A stretch of 64,000 nucleotides of DNA from Luteimonas vadosa (GCF_039543545.1 NZ_BAABJY010000002.1:806001-870000); one strand, 5' to 3'; shown: positions 1 through 9,372, counted from the stretch's first letter. Program-made: numbers and translations. The notes: a model not told the origin generated them from the sequence alone.

Positions 1-1
1 A

Positions 2-1804
2 CTGAGCCCGCTTGCGATCGCGCTCGCGCTCACGCTCGGCTTCGCTGCATCGATGCCGGCATCCACCACTGAACCCGAGGCGCGCGCGGCGGCTCCCGTG
101 CAGCAGGCCAAGGCCGACCGGCTCGATGCACTCTACGAGCAGTATTGGGAGGAGGTGCTGGCGCTCAACCCGATCCAGGCGACCTTCCAGGGAGACCCGC
201 GCTACAACGACAAGCTGCCGGATTTCATGTCGGCCGCATTCCGCGAGAAGTCGCACGATTTCACCGTGCGCTGGCTGGAGAAAATCGAGGCCATCGGACC
301 GGACGGCCTGTCCGGGCAGGACCTGATCAGCTACCAGATCTTCGTCGACGACGCGAAGCAGTCGCTCGAGAGCGAACGGTTCCCCGGCTGGATGCAGCCG
401 ATCAACCAGTTCGGCTCCATCGCCAGCTTCGCGGTGCAACTCGGATCCGGGACTGGCGCGCAGCCGTTCAAGACGGTGAAGGACTACGACGACTGGCTGG
501 CGCGCGGCAACCGCTTGCCGGTGCTGTTCGACACCGCGATCGCCAACATGCGCCAGGGCATGGAGGCAGGCGTCGTCCAGCCCACCGTGCTGATGGTCAA
601 GGTGCTCCCCCAGCTCGACGCGCTGATCAAGGACAAGCCCGAGGAAACGCTGTTTTGGGGACCGATCGAGCGCATGCCGGACGATTTCCCCCCGGCCGAC
701 AAGGCGCGCCTGACCAAGGCCTACCGCGACATGATCGGCGGCGGGATCATGCCGGCCTACCGCGAACTGCGCGATTTCATCGCCAACGAGTACATGCCCG
801 CGACGCGGGACAGCGTGGGCATGGACAAATTGCCCAACGGCGACGCCTGGTACGCCTTCAATGCGCGCAGCTCCACGACCACGGACAAGTCCCCCGCGCA
901 GATCCACCAGATCGGCCTGGACGAGGTCGCCCGCATCCACGGCGAGATCCGCAAGGTCATGGGGCAAGTGGGGTTCAAGGGTTCGCTGCAGGAGTTCTTC
1001 GAATTCATGCGCACCGATCCGCGCTTCCAGTTCGAGTCCGAGCAGGCCCTGCTCGACAACTACAAGACGATCGGCGCCACGGTGGACCGCAATGTCCACA
1101 AGCTGTTCTCGCTGGTGCCCAAGGCGCCTTTCGAGATACGCCCGGTCGAACCGTTCCGCGCCAAGTCCGCCGCCGGTGGTCAGTACGCGCCGCCCAGCGA
1201 GGACGGCAGTCGTCCCGGCATCTTCTATGCCAACACCTACGACCTGCCCGCGCGCCGGTCCTGGGATGCGCCGGACCTCTACCTGCACGAGGCCATTCCC
1301 GGCCACCACTTTCAGATCGCGTTGGCGCAGGAACTGACCGACCTGCCCAAATTCCGGCGCTTTGGCGGGGAGACCGCGTTCTCGGAAGGCTGGGGGCTGT
1401 ATGCCGAATCGCTGGGCAAGCCGCTGGGCGTCTACGAGGATCCGTACGACTACTTCGGCTACCTGCAGAACGAGCTTTGGCGGGCGATCCGGCTGGTCGT
1501 GGACACTGGGCTGCACAGCAAGGACTGGACGCGCGAACAGGTGATCAGGTACATGCTCGACAACTCGGCCGAAAGCGAGACGCAAGCGACCGCCGAGGCC
1601 GAGCGCTACATGGCGATCCCGGGCCAGGCGCTGGCCTACAAGATCGGCGAGCTGAAGATCCAGGAACTCCGCGCACGCGCCGAGCAGGCCTTGGGAGATC
1701 GCTTCGACATCCGCGAATTCCACGCCGAGGTCCTCAAGGACGGGTCGATTCCCCTCGACGTGCTCGAAGGCAAGATCGATCGCTGGATCGCATCGAAGTC
1801 CTGA
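2..1804 (+). CDS. DUF885 family metallopeptidase-like protein (5' end outside window)
   Basis: The frame is open to the left edge, so the start codon lies outside the window. The first visible residues are a hydrophobic stretch (LAIALALTLGFAA) typical of a secretion signal core, so the product is probably exported to the periplasm or cell surface. The body fits the DUF885 family, which looks like zinc metallopeptidases. The signature HEAIPGHHF lies at visible codon 429, and about 30 residues later FSEGWGLYAE supplies the likely glutamate ligand. The C-terminal third is helical and acidic, as in the family. A strong hairpin follows the stop, so this gene ends its transcript. The substrate is unknown; a peptidase role is inferred from the motif only. 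Confidence 0.85.
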   Translation: MSPLAIALALTLGFAASMPASTTEPEARAAAPVQQAKADRLDALYEQYWEEVLALNPIQATFQGDPRYNDKLPDFMSAAFREKSHDFTVRWLEKIEAIGPDGLSGQDLISYQIFVDDAKQSLESERFPGWMQPINQFGSIASFAVQLGSGTGAQPFKTVKDYDDWLARGNRLPVLFDTAIANMRQGMEAGVVQPTVLMVKVLPQLDALIKDKPEETLFWGPIERMPDDFPPADKARLTKAYRDMIGGGIMPAYRELRDFIANEYMPATRDSVGMDKLPNGDAWYAFNARSSTTTDKSPAQIHQIGLDEVARIHGEIRKVMGQVGFKGSLQEFFEFMRTDPRFQFESEQALLDNYKTIGATVDRNVHKLFSLVPKAPFEIRPVEPFRAKSAAGGQYAPPSEDGSRPGIFYANTYDLPARRSWDAPDLYLHEAIPGHHFQIALAQELTDLPKFRRFGGETAFSEGWGLYAESLGKPLGVYEDPYDYFGYLQNELWRAIRLVVDTGLHSKDWTREQVIRYMLDNSAESETQATAEAERYMAIPGQALAYKIGELKIQELRARAEQALGDRFDIREFHAEVLKDGSIPLDVLEGKIDRWIASKS

Positions 1805-1827
1805 TCGATCCGACCTGACCCTCCTGC

Positions 1828-1852
1828 AAAGGCCGGCCCCGTGCCGGCCTTT
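1828..1852 (+). terminator. Intrinsic terminator after the DUF885 gene
   Basis: Perfect inverted repeat with 10-base arms (AAAGGCCGGC and GCCGGCCTTT) and a five-base loop, 24 bases after the stop codon. The T-run is short (TTT then GCCC), so it is a GC-rich hairpin terminator of ordinary strength. Confidence 0.75.
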
Positions 1853-2043
1853 GCCCTTGCATGCGGCCGACGAACCACCGTCTTTCGCACCTGTACGGAT
1901 GGCCCGGGGCGGGTTGGCCGCCGCTTTGGCGGTGCTCGTGCCGCGGGAACCCGGAGATCAGTTGGGAATTGGTAGCCGGTATCCGGCCCCTGGCGCCGCC
2001 ACCAGCCCCTGCGGTGGCGCCCTTGGTATCCTCGACGGCGAGC

Positions 2044-3825
2044 GTGACGCCACGGGGAGCCTGGATCAGCGAACAGTTCGCCAGCGCCGGCATCGCCAGG
2101 TCGAGTGCCTGGGTCGTCTTGCTGACGATAGCCGTCGGGATGGCGACCTGGCTGGTCCTGGCACTCACGCGCATCGATGGGTACGTGCCGGCGTTGTGGC
2201 CCGTGAACGGCCTGCTCGTCGGCGTCATGCTATTCCGCCCGGCGCGCCAATGGCCGTGGATCCTCCTGGCCGCCTTCCTGGGCAACGTCCTGGGACGCTG
2301 GGCGGCGGGAGACTCCGCCGTACTGGTCACCGCCCCCAGTCTCGCCAACATCGTCGAGATCCTGGTCGTCGCCGGGCTGACCCGGCAGCGTGTGCCCAAT
2401 CCCGCCGACCTATCGCGCCTGCGCGAGCTCGCGGGCACGGCCGCGCTTGCCACCTTGCTGGGCAGCTTGCTGTCGGCCCTGATCGTGTCCACGTCGGTAT
2501 GGTTCATGCATCGCGATTCGTTCCAGATGACGTGGCTGACGTGGTTCGGCGCGCATGTCCTGGGGATGGCGGTCTTCGGCACCTCGATGGTGATCGCGAA
2601 CATCCAGAGGCGCCGCCTGTTCGACGACTCCGTGCGACGATCCGCCCTCGCCGCCGAAACGCTCCTGCTGGTCGGCACTTGCGTGCTGGTGTTCGGACAG
2701 GATCGCTACCCGGTGTTGTTCCTGGTCTTCCTGCCACTGCTGTCGATCGCCTACCGGCATCAGTTCAGGGGCGTCCTGCTGGGCATCGTGGCCATCGCGG
2801 TCGCTGGCACCACCGCCCTCATGCTGGAAACCGGGCCATTCCAACTGGTCAACCAGCCCTCGCTGGAGGAGCGGATCCTCCTGCTACAAACGTTCCTGGG
2901 CGCCGGATGCCTCATCACGATTCCTGTCGCGCTTGCCGTGACGGAACGTACCCGGGGCGCGAGGGCATTGCGCGCGGTGACGGACAACATGCCCGCGCTG
3001 ATCGCGCACATCGATCCCAGGGAGCGCTACACCTTCGCCAACGCGCATTACGACCGCCTGCTGGGAAAAGAACCCGGGCAAGTCGTCGGTCATACGGTTC
3101 GGGAGGTGCGCGGAGATGCCGCCTACCAGTCCGTGGCACCTCGACTTTCCGCGGCACTGAGTGGCGAGGAACAGGATTTCGAACACGAGGACGACACCCC
3201 TTCCGGACCCCACCACCTGCAAACCCGCCTGATTCCCGACCGGGACGCCAAGGGAAAGACCCATGGCGTCTATGCCCTGACCTTCGACATCAGCCTGCTC
3301 AAGCAGGCGCAAGCCGAACTGGAGCACGTGGCGCGCGTCGATTCGCTGACGGGACTGGGCAATCGGCGGCTGTTTGACGAGCGGCTGGAACAGACGATCC
3401 TGCGAGTGCGCCGTCGCCGGCTGCCATCGATGCTGCTCCTGCTGGACCTCGACCGGTTCAAGGCCATCAACGACCAGCATGGCCATGCCACCGGCGATGC
3501 GGTCCTGAAGCAATTCGCCGTCCGCTTGCGGGACTGCGTCTACGAAGTCGACACGGTCGCTCGCCTGGGAGGCGACGAGTTCGCGATCCTGCTCGACGAC
3601 CCCGGCACGGGGGCGACCGGCGACGTCGTTGCCAGGAAGGTCATCGCCGGGATGCATCGGCCGATGGAGTTCGACGGCACCCGGATCGAGGTCGCCACCA
3701 GCATCGGCATCGGGTTCTGCGCCAGCGGCAGGATCACCGCCCAGGCCTTGATGGACCTTGCGGACCGGGCGCTGTATGCGGCCAAGGCCGCGGGACGCAA
3801 CACCTACCGCATCCTGCGCGAATGA
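2044..3825 (+). CDS. MASE1-PAS-GGDEF membrane diguanylate cyclase
   Basis: Makes the second messenger c-di-GMP from two GTP. The N-terminal half has about eight hydrophobic segments with the MASE1 signature (PALWPVNGLLVGVML near residues 40-55), so it senses an unknown signal in the inner membrane. A PAS domain follows at about 310-420, then a GGDEF domain with an intact GGDEF motif at 509-513 when counted from GTG 2044. The residue where the RxxD inhibitory site normally begins is Tyr (YEVD), so product inhibition at the usual I-site is unlikely. The start is uncertain: GTG 2044 puts about 20 residues before the first membrane segment, while ATG 1861 and GTG 2014 are in frame but add a proline-rich tail and lie almost on the preceding terminator. 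Confidence 0.85.
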   Translation: MTPRGAWISEQFASAGIARSSAWVVLLTIAVGMATWLVLALTRIDGYVPALWPVNGLLVGVMLFRPARQWPWILLAAFLGNVLGRWAAGDSAVLVTAPSLANIVEILVVAGLTRQRVPNPADLSRLRELAGTAALATLLGSLLSALIVSTSVWFMHRDSFQMTWLTWFGAHVLGMAVFGTSMVIANIQRRRLFDDSVRRSALAAETLLLVGTCVLVFGQDRYPVLFLVFLPLLSIAYRHQFRGVLLGIVAIAVAGTTALMLETGPFQLVNQPSLEERILLLQTFLGAGCLITIPVALAVTERTRGARALRAVTDNMPALIAHIDPRERYTFANAHYDRLLGKEPGQVVGHTVREVRGDAAYQSVAPRLSAALSGEEQDFEHEDDTPSGPHHLQTRLIPDRDAKGKTHGVYALTFDISLLKQAQAELEHVARVDSLTGLGNRRLFDERLEQTILRVRRRRLPSMLLLLDLDRFKAINDQHGHATGDAVLKQFAVRLRDCVYEVDTVARLGGDEFAILLDDPGTGATGDVVARKVIAGMHRPMEFDGTRIEVATSIGIGFCASGRITAQALMDLADRALYAAKAAGRNTYRILRE

Positions 3826-3884
3826 ACGGCGCATTGGCCAAGCCGGGCCGACCACCCGCGCATGGCGCGAAGGAAGGCAAAAAA

Positions 3885-3907
3885 GAAGGCCGGCAATGCC
3901 GGCCTTC
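3885..3907. terminator. Bidirectional terminator between convergent genes
   Basis: Inverted repeat GAAGGCCGGC-AAT-GCCGGCCTTC. An A-run at 3879-3884 becomes a U-run for minus-strand RNA, so it terminates the helicase gene well. For the plus strand it follows the cyclase gene by 60 bases and is followed by GTTCGCTTTC. Confidence 0.75.
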
Positions 3908-3933
3908 GTTCGCTTTCGTGGCAACTGCCTGAA

Positions 3934-5274
3934 TCAGGCGCGGGAACCTCGCCGCGCCCCAGTGGAACGGCCGCCACCGCGATGCTGCTTCGGACCGGCA
4001 TGCGGCTGCGCCGACCGTGACTGCGGCTTGCCATGCGCGCGATGCGCAGGCTTGCTCGGCGCACGGCCCGGGGGACGCTGCCCACCCTGCCCTCGCCCGC
4101 CGCCATTCTTCGGGATCGGCGTATCGAGGCGTATCGGCCGGCTCGGGGCGAACCCTTCGACGTTTTCCATCACCAGCTCCGCATTGAGCATCCGCTGGAT
4201 CTGGCGCAGCAGGCCGCCTTCTTCCGGCGACACCAGCGACAGGGCCTCTCCCGTGGCACCGGCACGGCCGGTGCGGCCGATCCGGTGGATGTAGTCCTCG
4301 GCCACCATCGGCAGGTCGTGGTTGATCACCAGCGGCAGGTTGGGGATATCCAGGCCGCGCGCGGCGACATCGGTCGCCACCAGGATCCGGGCCTTGCCCG
4401 ACTTGAACTGCGCCAGCGCCTTCAACCGCTGCGCCTGGCTCTTGTTGCCGTGGATGGCGACCGACGGCAGTCCCGCCTTGTCGAGCTGTTCGGCGAGGCG
4501 GTTGCAGCCATGCTTCGTCTTGCCGAACACCAGCACCTGCTCGGTATGGCGCGCCGCCAGGATCTCGACGAGCAAGTCGCGCTTGCGGGCCGCGTCGACC
4601 GGATGGACCCGGTGGACGATGGTTTCGGCGATGGTATTGCGGGCGGCGACCTGCACCTGCTTGGGATTGCGCATGAACTCCAGCGCAAGCTGCTTGATGC
4701 GATCCTCGAACGTCGCCGAGAACAGCAAGGTCTGGCGGTCCTTCGGCACGCGCGCCAGGATGCGCTTGATTGCCGGCAGGAAGCCCATGTCGAGCATGCG
4801 GTCGGCTTCGTCCAGCACCAGGATGCCGACCTCGTCGAGCTTGGCGGTGCCGCGCTCGAGGTGGTCGATCAGCCGGCCCGGGGTCGCGACCAGGATGTCG
4901 ACGCCACGGCGCAGGTTGTCGATCTGCGGCTGCATGCCGGCACCGCCGAAGATCGTGGTGACGTTGAGGCTCAGGTGGCGACCGTAGGTCTTGAGGCTGT
5001 CGGCGACCTGTACCGCCAGTTCGCGCGTCGGCGCCAGGATGAGCGCGCGGGGTTTGCGCGGTCCCTTGGGCGGCGTCGCCTTGGACAGGCGCTGCAGCAG
5101 CGGCAGCGCGAAGGCAGCCGTCTTGCCGGTGCCGGTCTGGGCGCCGCCAAGCAGGTCGTGCCCGCCGAGCGCAAGCGGGATGGCTTGCACCTGGATCGGG
5201 GTCGGCTGGGTGTAGTTGGAGTCGGCGAGCGCGCGCAGCAGCGCGGGCGAGAGCCCGAGGTCCTTGAAGTTCAT
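3934..5274 (-). CDS. rhlE: DEAD-box ATP-dependent RNA helicase, RhlE type
   Basis: Unwinds RNA duplexes with ATP in the cytoplasm, typically in ribosome assembly or mRNA decay. All core motifs are present in order: Q motif (PTPIQ, about 25), motif I AQTGTGKT (45-52), Ia PTREL (82-86), II DEAD (155-158), III SAT (186-188), then ATDVAARGLD and HRIGRTGRAG in the second RecA lobe. From about residue 370 the tail is Arg/Gly/Ser/Pro-rich, as in RhlE proteins, and probably binds RNA. ATG 5274 was chosen over an upstream in-frame start because it begins the conserved MNFKDLGL and has an AGGAAA ribosome site. RhlE is preferred over RhlB or SrmB by sequence feel; the exact subfamily is less certain. 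Confidence 0.9.
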   Translation of the reverse strand: MNFKDLGLSPALLRALADSNYTQPTPIQVQAIPLALGGHDLLGGAQTGTGKTAAFALPLLQRLSKATPPKGPRKPRALILAPTRELAVQVADSLKTYGRHLSLNVTTIFGGAGMQPQIDNLRRGVDILVATPGRLIDHLERGTAKLDEVGILVLDEADRMLDMGFLPAIKRILARVPKDRQTLLFSATFEDRIKQLALEFMRNPKQVQVAARNTIAETIVHRVHPVDAARKRDLLVEILAARHTEQVLVFGKTKHGCNRLAEQLDKAGLPSVAIHGNKSQAQRLKALAQFKSGKARILVATDVAARGLDIPNLPLVINHDLPMVAEDYIHRIGRTGRAGATGEALSLVSPEEGGLLRQIQRMLNAELVMENVEGFAPSRPIRLDTPIPKNGGGRGQGGQRPPGRAPSKPAHRAHGKPQSRSAQPHAGPKQHRGGGRSTGARRGSRA

Positions 5275-5616
5275 GTCGGTGTTTCCTGGTTTGTCCGCGC
5301 GCCCGCATCCGTGGCGCGGCACGATGCCGTGCCGGCTCCCGGAAAGGGAACGATCGAACTCTTGCCCGGAACCATCCGTGACCGCGTTGCGGGCAATGTG
5401 TGACGGCGCCGGAAACCCCGGACCGTGTCGGCGCGACGAAAGACGTGCGGAGAAGTGGCCGCAGGTGGCCGTCGCGGAGCGATCGGACTTGCGGCGGGCT
5501 TGCCTGGAAAACGGACCAGCCGTGCGCGAACCGGGCGGACTCTACGGCAAACGGCCGCGCCGCGCCAGCATGGCCCGAGGGCCGTTCAGTTCCGGCGGTG
5601 GTGCGGGCGCCCGGCC
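5275..5616. other. Gene-free stretch upstream of the helicase gene
   Basis: 342 bases between the helicase start and the hydroxylase stop, both on the minus strand. It holds a perfect 7-bp hairpin (5317-5334, CGGCACG-ATGC-CGTGCCG) in the helicase leader about 43 bases before its ATG, and an inverted repeat at 5550-5586 (arms AACGGCC/GGCCGTT) just past the hydroxylase stop that may act as a weak terminator. I see no credible small gene and no convincing promoter hexamers. Confidence 0.5.
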
Positions 5617-6534
5617 TCAGGCGATGCGGGCGAGGATTCCGTTCATCAGGTCCAGTGCCCGGATCGAGTACGCAAGCGCCTCGCGCTCCTCTCCGCCCAA
5701 GCCGGGGTGCCAAGCGTCGAAGATCAGCACCGTGCGGCTTTGCCGTGACAGGTTCTGGGCGCTGTGTTCGAAGGAATCGTCGAAAACCAGCATTTCGCCC
5801 TGGCGCCAGCCACGGGTCACCCCGGCCACCGTGATCGAGCATCCTGCTGGTGGCAGTTCAATGGGAACGTGCACGGTCAGCTTGATGTTGGACACCCCGA
5901 AGTGCGGGGGCAACCGAACCCCTGGCATGAGGCGGGAGATGAAGCATTCCGGCGCGTGCGGCGGAAACTCGGCCAGCGGCGCAGCTGCCAGGAATGCACG
6001 CGTCCGCGGCAGCGCCGACAACATGGCCTCGTCGCGCACCCCGCCCTTGATCAGGTGCAACGAGGACCAGGCCGGATTGGCGGCCAGCTCGCGCCAGCGG
6101 GCGTCACGGGCCGCTTCCGCAGACACGTAGGGCGCGAAGGCCCGATCGTCGGCGAGGAAGCCCGAGATTTCCTCGGCGACCTCCGGCAATGCCGGGATCA
6201 GCGGGGGCAATCCGGGATGGTCCTGCACCGGGATCCACGGGACCGGTGGCAGCGCCGGGTAGTAGATGTAGTTGGGTTGTTGCAGCGGCGAACGAAAGGT
6301 CTCCCGGCTGCACCCGAAGTAGCTGTCTACCCATCGCCGGAAGCCCGGATGCGGAAATTTTCCGGAAAGATGGGCGTGCAACCTCACCGCAAGCCCTGCC
6401 CGGAACGCATCCCGCCCCGACGGTGGGGCGGCGGCGAGCCTGTCCAATGACAGCCGCTGGCAAGCCAGTTCGATCTCCTCGACCGAGCCGGCGGCGGAAA
6501 TGGCGTCGAGGAATTGCGTGGAATCGGGATCCAT
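5617..6534 (-). CDS. Aspartyl/asparaginyl beta-hydroxylase family protein
   Basis: Predicted Fe(II)/2-oxoglutarate-dependent oxygenase of 305 residues; in the AspH family the reaction is hydroxylation of Asp or Asn side chains. The catalytic domain is C-terminal (about 150-275). HFGVSNIKLTVHVP (211-224) holds the first iron-binding His211, FDDSFEHSAQN (251-261) holds the second, His257, and Arg241/Arg267 sit where 2-oxoglutarate is held. Residues 1-140 are a helical region without a known motif and may choose the substrate. No signal peptide is seen, so it should be cytoplasmic. ATG 6534 was chosen because upstream sequence loses coding character. The natural substrate of bacterial members is mostly unknown and nothing nearby reveals it. 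Confidence 0.8.
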   Translation of the reverse strand: MDPDSTQFLDAISAAGSVEEIELACQRLSLDRLAAAPPSGRDAFRAGLAVRLHAHLSGKFPHPGFRRWVDSYFGCSRETFRSPLQQPNYIYYPALPPVPWIPVQDHPGLPPLIPALPEVAEEISGFLADDRAFAPYVSAEAARDARWRELAANPAWSSLHLIKGGVRDEAMLSALPRTRAFLAAAPLAEFPPHAPECFISRLMPGVRLPPHFGVSNIKLTVHVPIELPPAGCSITVAGVTRGWRQGEMLVFDDSFEHSAQNLSRQSRTVLIFDAWHPGLGGEEREALAYSIRALDLMNGILARIA

Positions 6535-6877
6535 GCCGGTACGGGGTCGGTTTGGCCAGGGACGGCGTCGCGCGCGGGTCCCGGAAAGTACCACGACCGG
6601 CACGGCGCTCTCGCGGAGCCGCGATACTCCTGCTCGACGCGATTCGATGCAATGGATGGACGGGAGAGTCGCTGCCCGGCGCCCGCTGCGGCCTGCCGTG
6701 CGACGGCCCACATCGGCATTGATCCGAAGCCACGCGGCTGTCTGCAACGTTGCGTAAGCATTCGTTACGTCGGCGGCATGACCTTCGACACCTTCGCCAC
6801 ACCCACCCGCCGCGTAGAGTCGGCCGTCGGCCCCCGGGCCGACCCTTGTCCATCGAGCCCGCCGGGCGGAGAGTGCC
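6535..6877. other. Divergent intergenic region
   Basis: 343 bases between the divergent hydroxylase and M13 peptidase genes, which must hold both promoters. Closest to the peptidase I see a TAGAGT (-10-like) near 6816-6821 but no good -35. No hairpin, repeat or small gene stands out. Confidence 0.4.
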
Positions 6878-8977
6878 GTGAGCGTGAAATCCCCGAAGAT
6901 CCTGTTCCTCACCCTTGCCGTTTCCGTGGCGCTGGCCGGCTGCAACCGCGGCGAAGAGGCCGCCGACGCCGGCGCCAGCAACGCCGATGCCGAGGCGGAC
7001 GCACTGGCGCTCGATGAATCCAGCCTGCCCCCCGTCAACCGGTTCATGGTCGGCGACCTCGACACCACCAAGGACGCCTGCACCGACTTCAACGGCTACG
7101 CGAACGGCAAATGGCTGGCGGCCAACGCGGTCCCCGGCGACCGCAGCAGCTGGGGATCGTTCGAAGTACTGAACGAACGCTCCATCGCGGCGCAGCGACA
7201 GCTGGCGGAGCAGGCCGCAGCCGACCCCGACGCCACCGGCATCGAGAAGATCGTCGGCGACTTCTGGGCCACCGGCATGGACGAGGCGAAGATCAACGCC
7301 CAGGGCATCGCGCCGCTCAACGACCAGCTCGCCGCCATCGATGCGCTGCAGGACAAGGACGCGATCGCCGAGTACATCCGGACCAGCGCCGCGAAGGGAC
7401 GCAACTTCCTGTTCGGCTTCGGCTCGGAGGCCGATTTCAAGGATTCCTCGATGGAGATGGCGTACGCCGTCCAGGGCGGCCTCGGGCTGCCGGATCGCGA
7501 GTACTACTTCAAGCCGGAGAACAAGGACAAGCTCGATGCCTACCAGGCGCACGTCGCCAAGGTGCTGGAACTGTCCGGGATGGACGCCGCGGAAGCGGCG
7601 GAGCAAGCCGAAGACGTCGTTGCGTTCGAGACCCGGCTGGCGAAGGTGTCGAAGTCCAGCGAGCAGCTGTCGCGCGACGTATCGCTGTATTACAACCCGG
7701 TCACCCTGGCCGAAGCCGACGCACTGACGCCGAACTTCCCGTGGACGCGTTTCTTCGAGTCGCAGGGCGTGGCTCCGCAGGAGAAATTCTCGCTGTCCAT
7801 CCCCGGCTTCCACGAGGAAGTCAGCAAGATGCTGGCCGACACCGCACCGGCGACGTGGCGCAGCTACCTGCGCTTCCACACCGTCGATGGCGCTTCCCCG
7901 TACCTCAGCGACGCGTTCGTCAACGAGCACTACAACTTCCATGGCAAGGTCATGGGCGGACAGAAGGAAATCCAGGCCCGCTGGAAGCGGGTGCTCGGCA
8001 CCATCGAGAACCAGGCCGGCGAGGCCCTCGGGCAGATGTACGTGAAGGTCGCCTTCCCCGCCGAGTCCAAGGCCCAGATGGAGGCATTGGTCTCCAACCT
8101 GGGGACCGCACTCAAGTCCCGCATCGAGAACCTCGCGTGGATGAGCGACGACACCAAGGCCAAGGCCATCGCGAAGTGGGAAACGTTCACCCCGAAGATC
8201 GGCTACCCGGACAAGTGGCGTGACTGGAGCGGCCTGCAGACCAGTCGCGACAGCTACATCGGCAACGTCCTGGCGGCGCTCGAGTTCAACTACAAGTGGG
8301 ACCTGTCGAAGATCGGCAAGCCGGTGGACAAGACCGAGTGGGGCATGAGCCCGCAAACGGTCAACGCCTATTACAACCCCCTGCAGAACGAGATCGTGTT
8401 CCCGGCCGCCATCCTGCAGCCACCATTCTTCGACCCGGAAGCGACCCCGGAGATGAACTACGGCGGCATCGGCGCGGTCATCGGGCACGAGATGAGCCAC
8501 GGGTACGACGACCAGGGCAGCCGCTTCGGGCCGAGCGGCAATTTCGAGAACTGGTGGACCGACGCCGACGCCAAGGGCTTCTCCAGCCGCACCGGCAAGC
8601 TGGTCGAGCAGTTCAACGCCTACGACGCCGGCGGGACCAAGGTCAACGGCAACCTGACCCTGGGCGAGAACATCGCCGACCTGGGCGGCCTGGCGACGGC
8701 CTACGACGCCATGAAGGCCGCGACCCAGGGCACGCCGGATCCGATGACCGACGGCCTGAGCCGCGACCAGCGCTTCTTCCTCAACTGGGCCACGGTGTGG
8801 CGCCGCAACTTCACCCCGGAAGAACTGGCCAAGCGCCTCCAGACCGATTCGCATGCGCCCGCGAACTTCCGTGCCATCGGCGCACCGTCCAACCTCCCGG
8901 CGTTCGCAGCCGCGTTCGAGTGCAAGCCCGGACAGCCCATGGTGCGCGACGGCGACATCCAGGTCGTCATCTGGTAA
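6878..8977 (+). CDS. M13 family zinc metallopeptidase, lipoprotein
   Basis: Neprilysin/PepO-type oligopeptidase of 699 residues. The N-terminus is a lipoprotein signal (hydrophobic core, then lipobox LAGC with Cys at about 22), so the enzyme is anchored to a membrane facing the periplasm or the outside. The zinc site is complete: HEMSH at 537-541 gives two His and the catalytic Glu, and GENIADLGG near 596-604 gives the third ligand. The NAYYNP substrate-binding motif characteristic of the family is also present. The start is GTG 6878, preceded by GGAGAG. A terminator follows 71 bases after the stop. The gene is the first of two M13 genes flanking a TonB-dependent receptor, and the two enzymes are only distantly alike. 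Confidence 0.92.
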   Translation: MSVKSPKILFLTLAVSVALAGCNRGEEAADAGASNADAEADALALDESSLPPVNRFMVGDLDTTKDACTDFNGYANGKWLAANAVPGDRSSWGSFEVLNERSIAAQRQLAEQAAADPDATGIEKIVGDFWATGMDEAKINAQGIAPLNDQLAAIDALQDKDAIAEYIRTSAAKGRNFLFGFGSEADFKDSSMEMAYAVQGGLGLPDREYYFKPENKDKLDAYQAHVAKVLELSGMDAAEAAEQAEDVVAFETRLAKVSKSSEQLSRDVSLYYNPVTLAEADALTPNFPWTRFFESQGVAPQEKFSLSIPGFHEEVSKMLADTAPATWRSYLRFHTVDGASPYLSDAFVNEHYNFHGKVMGGQKEIQARWKRVLGTIENQAGEALGQMYVKVAFPAESKAQMEALVSNLGTALKSRIENLAWMSDDTKAKAIAKWETFTPKIGYPDKWRDWSGLQTSRDSYIGNVLAALEFNYKWDLSKIGKPVDKTEWGMSPQTVNAYYNPLQNEIVFPAAILQPPFFDPEATPEMNYGGIGAVIGHEMSHGYDDQGSRFGPSGNFENWWTDADAKGFSSRTGKLVEQFNAYDAGGTKVNGNLTLGENIADLGGLATAYDAMKAATQGTPDPMTDGLSRDQRFFLNWATVWRRNFTPEELAKRLQTDSHAPANFRAIGAPSNLPAFAAAFECKPGQPMVRDGDIQVVIW

Positions 8978-9048
8978 CCGCCTGGGCAGCCGTCCGCTCC
9001 CTGCCCGTTGGCACTGGCGCGTAACGGACAAGCAAATCCAGCAGGAAC

Positions 9049-9079
9049 ACAACGCCCCGCCCGGGGCGTTGTCGTTTTT
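9049..9079 (+). terminator. Intrinsic terminator after M13 peptidase gene
   Basis: Perfect 10-bp stem ACAACGCCCC/GGGGCGTTGT with a GCCC loop, followed by CGTTTTTG. This is the most textbook-like terminator in the first 20 kb. Confidence 0.85.
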
Positions 9080-9342
9080 GCAGCCCCATGCGCGGAGATT
9101 GGACCGCCGCCGATGGCAACGGCTGGCGAGGGCCCAACGCCGAGCGCGGCCCCCGGATGCCCTCACTGGAAAGCCCGCCGGGTCGAACTGCTTCCATGGC
9201 TGCCCGCGTCGGCAGGGCGCGTGGCGGGCACCGTGGCCCGCGAACGGGTCCGCTTTCCCAATCGGCCAAGCTCGCCCACGACCTCAGCGCAGATGGCGAT
9301 ACGCACACCTGGGACCTGTTACCGCGTTTGGGCAACCGGTCC

Positions 9343-9372
9343 TTGCCTTGAACGTTTATTTTCTGTTAATAA
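9343..9372 (+). promoter_or_regulatory. Candidate promoter of the TonB-dependent receptor gene
   Basis: TTGCCT (9343-9348), 18 bases, TAATAA (9367-9372), in a patch that is unusually AT-rich for this window. The same TTGCC core serves as -35 at both tRNA genes at 44.6 and 45.6 kb. A small inverted repeat (GGCAA 9331-9335, TTGCC 9343-9347) covers the -35 and could be a regulator site. Confidence 0.45.

Noticed and set aside
145..1818. 557-codon open frame inside the DUF885 gene
   Set aside because: Same strand, shifted frame, Arg/Ala-rich nonsense; the DUF885 frame carries the family motifs.
1861..2043. N-terminal extension of the MASE1 cyclase starting at ATG 1861
   Set aside because: The residues are proline- and tryptophan-rich without family likeness, there is no ribosome site, and the ATG lies nine bases after a terminator. 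Kept only as an alternative start.
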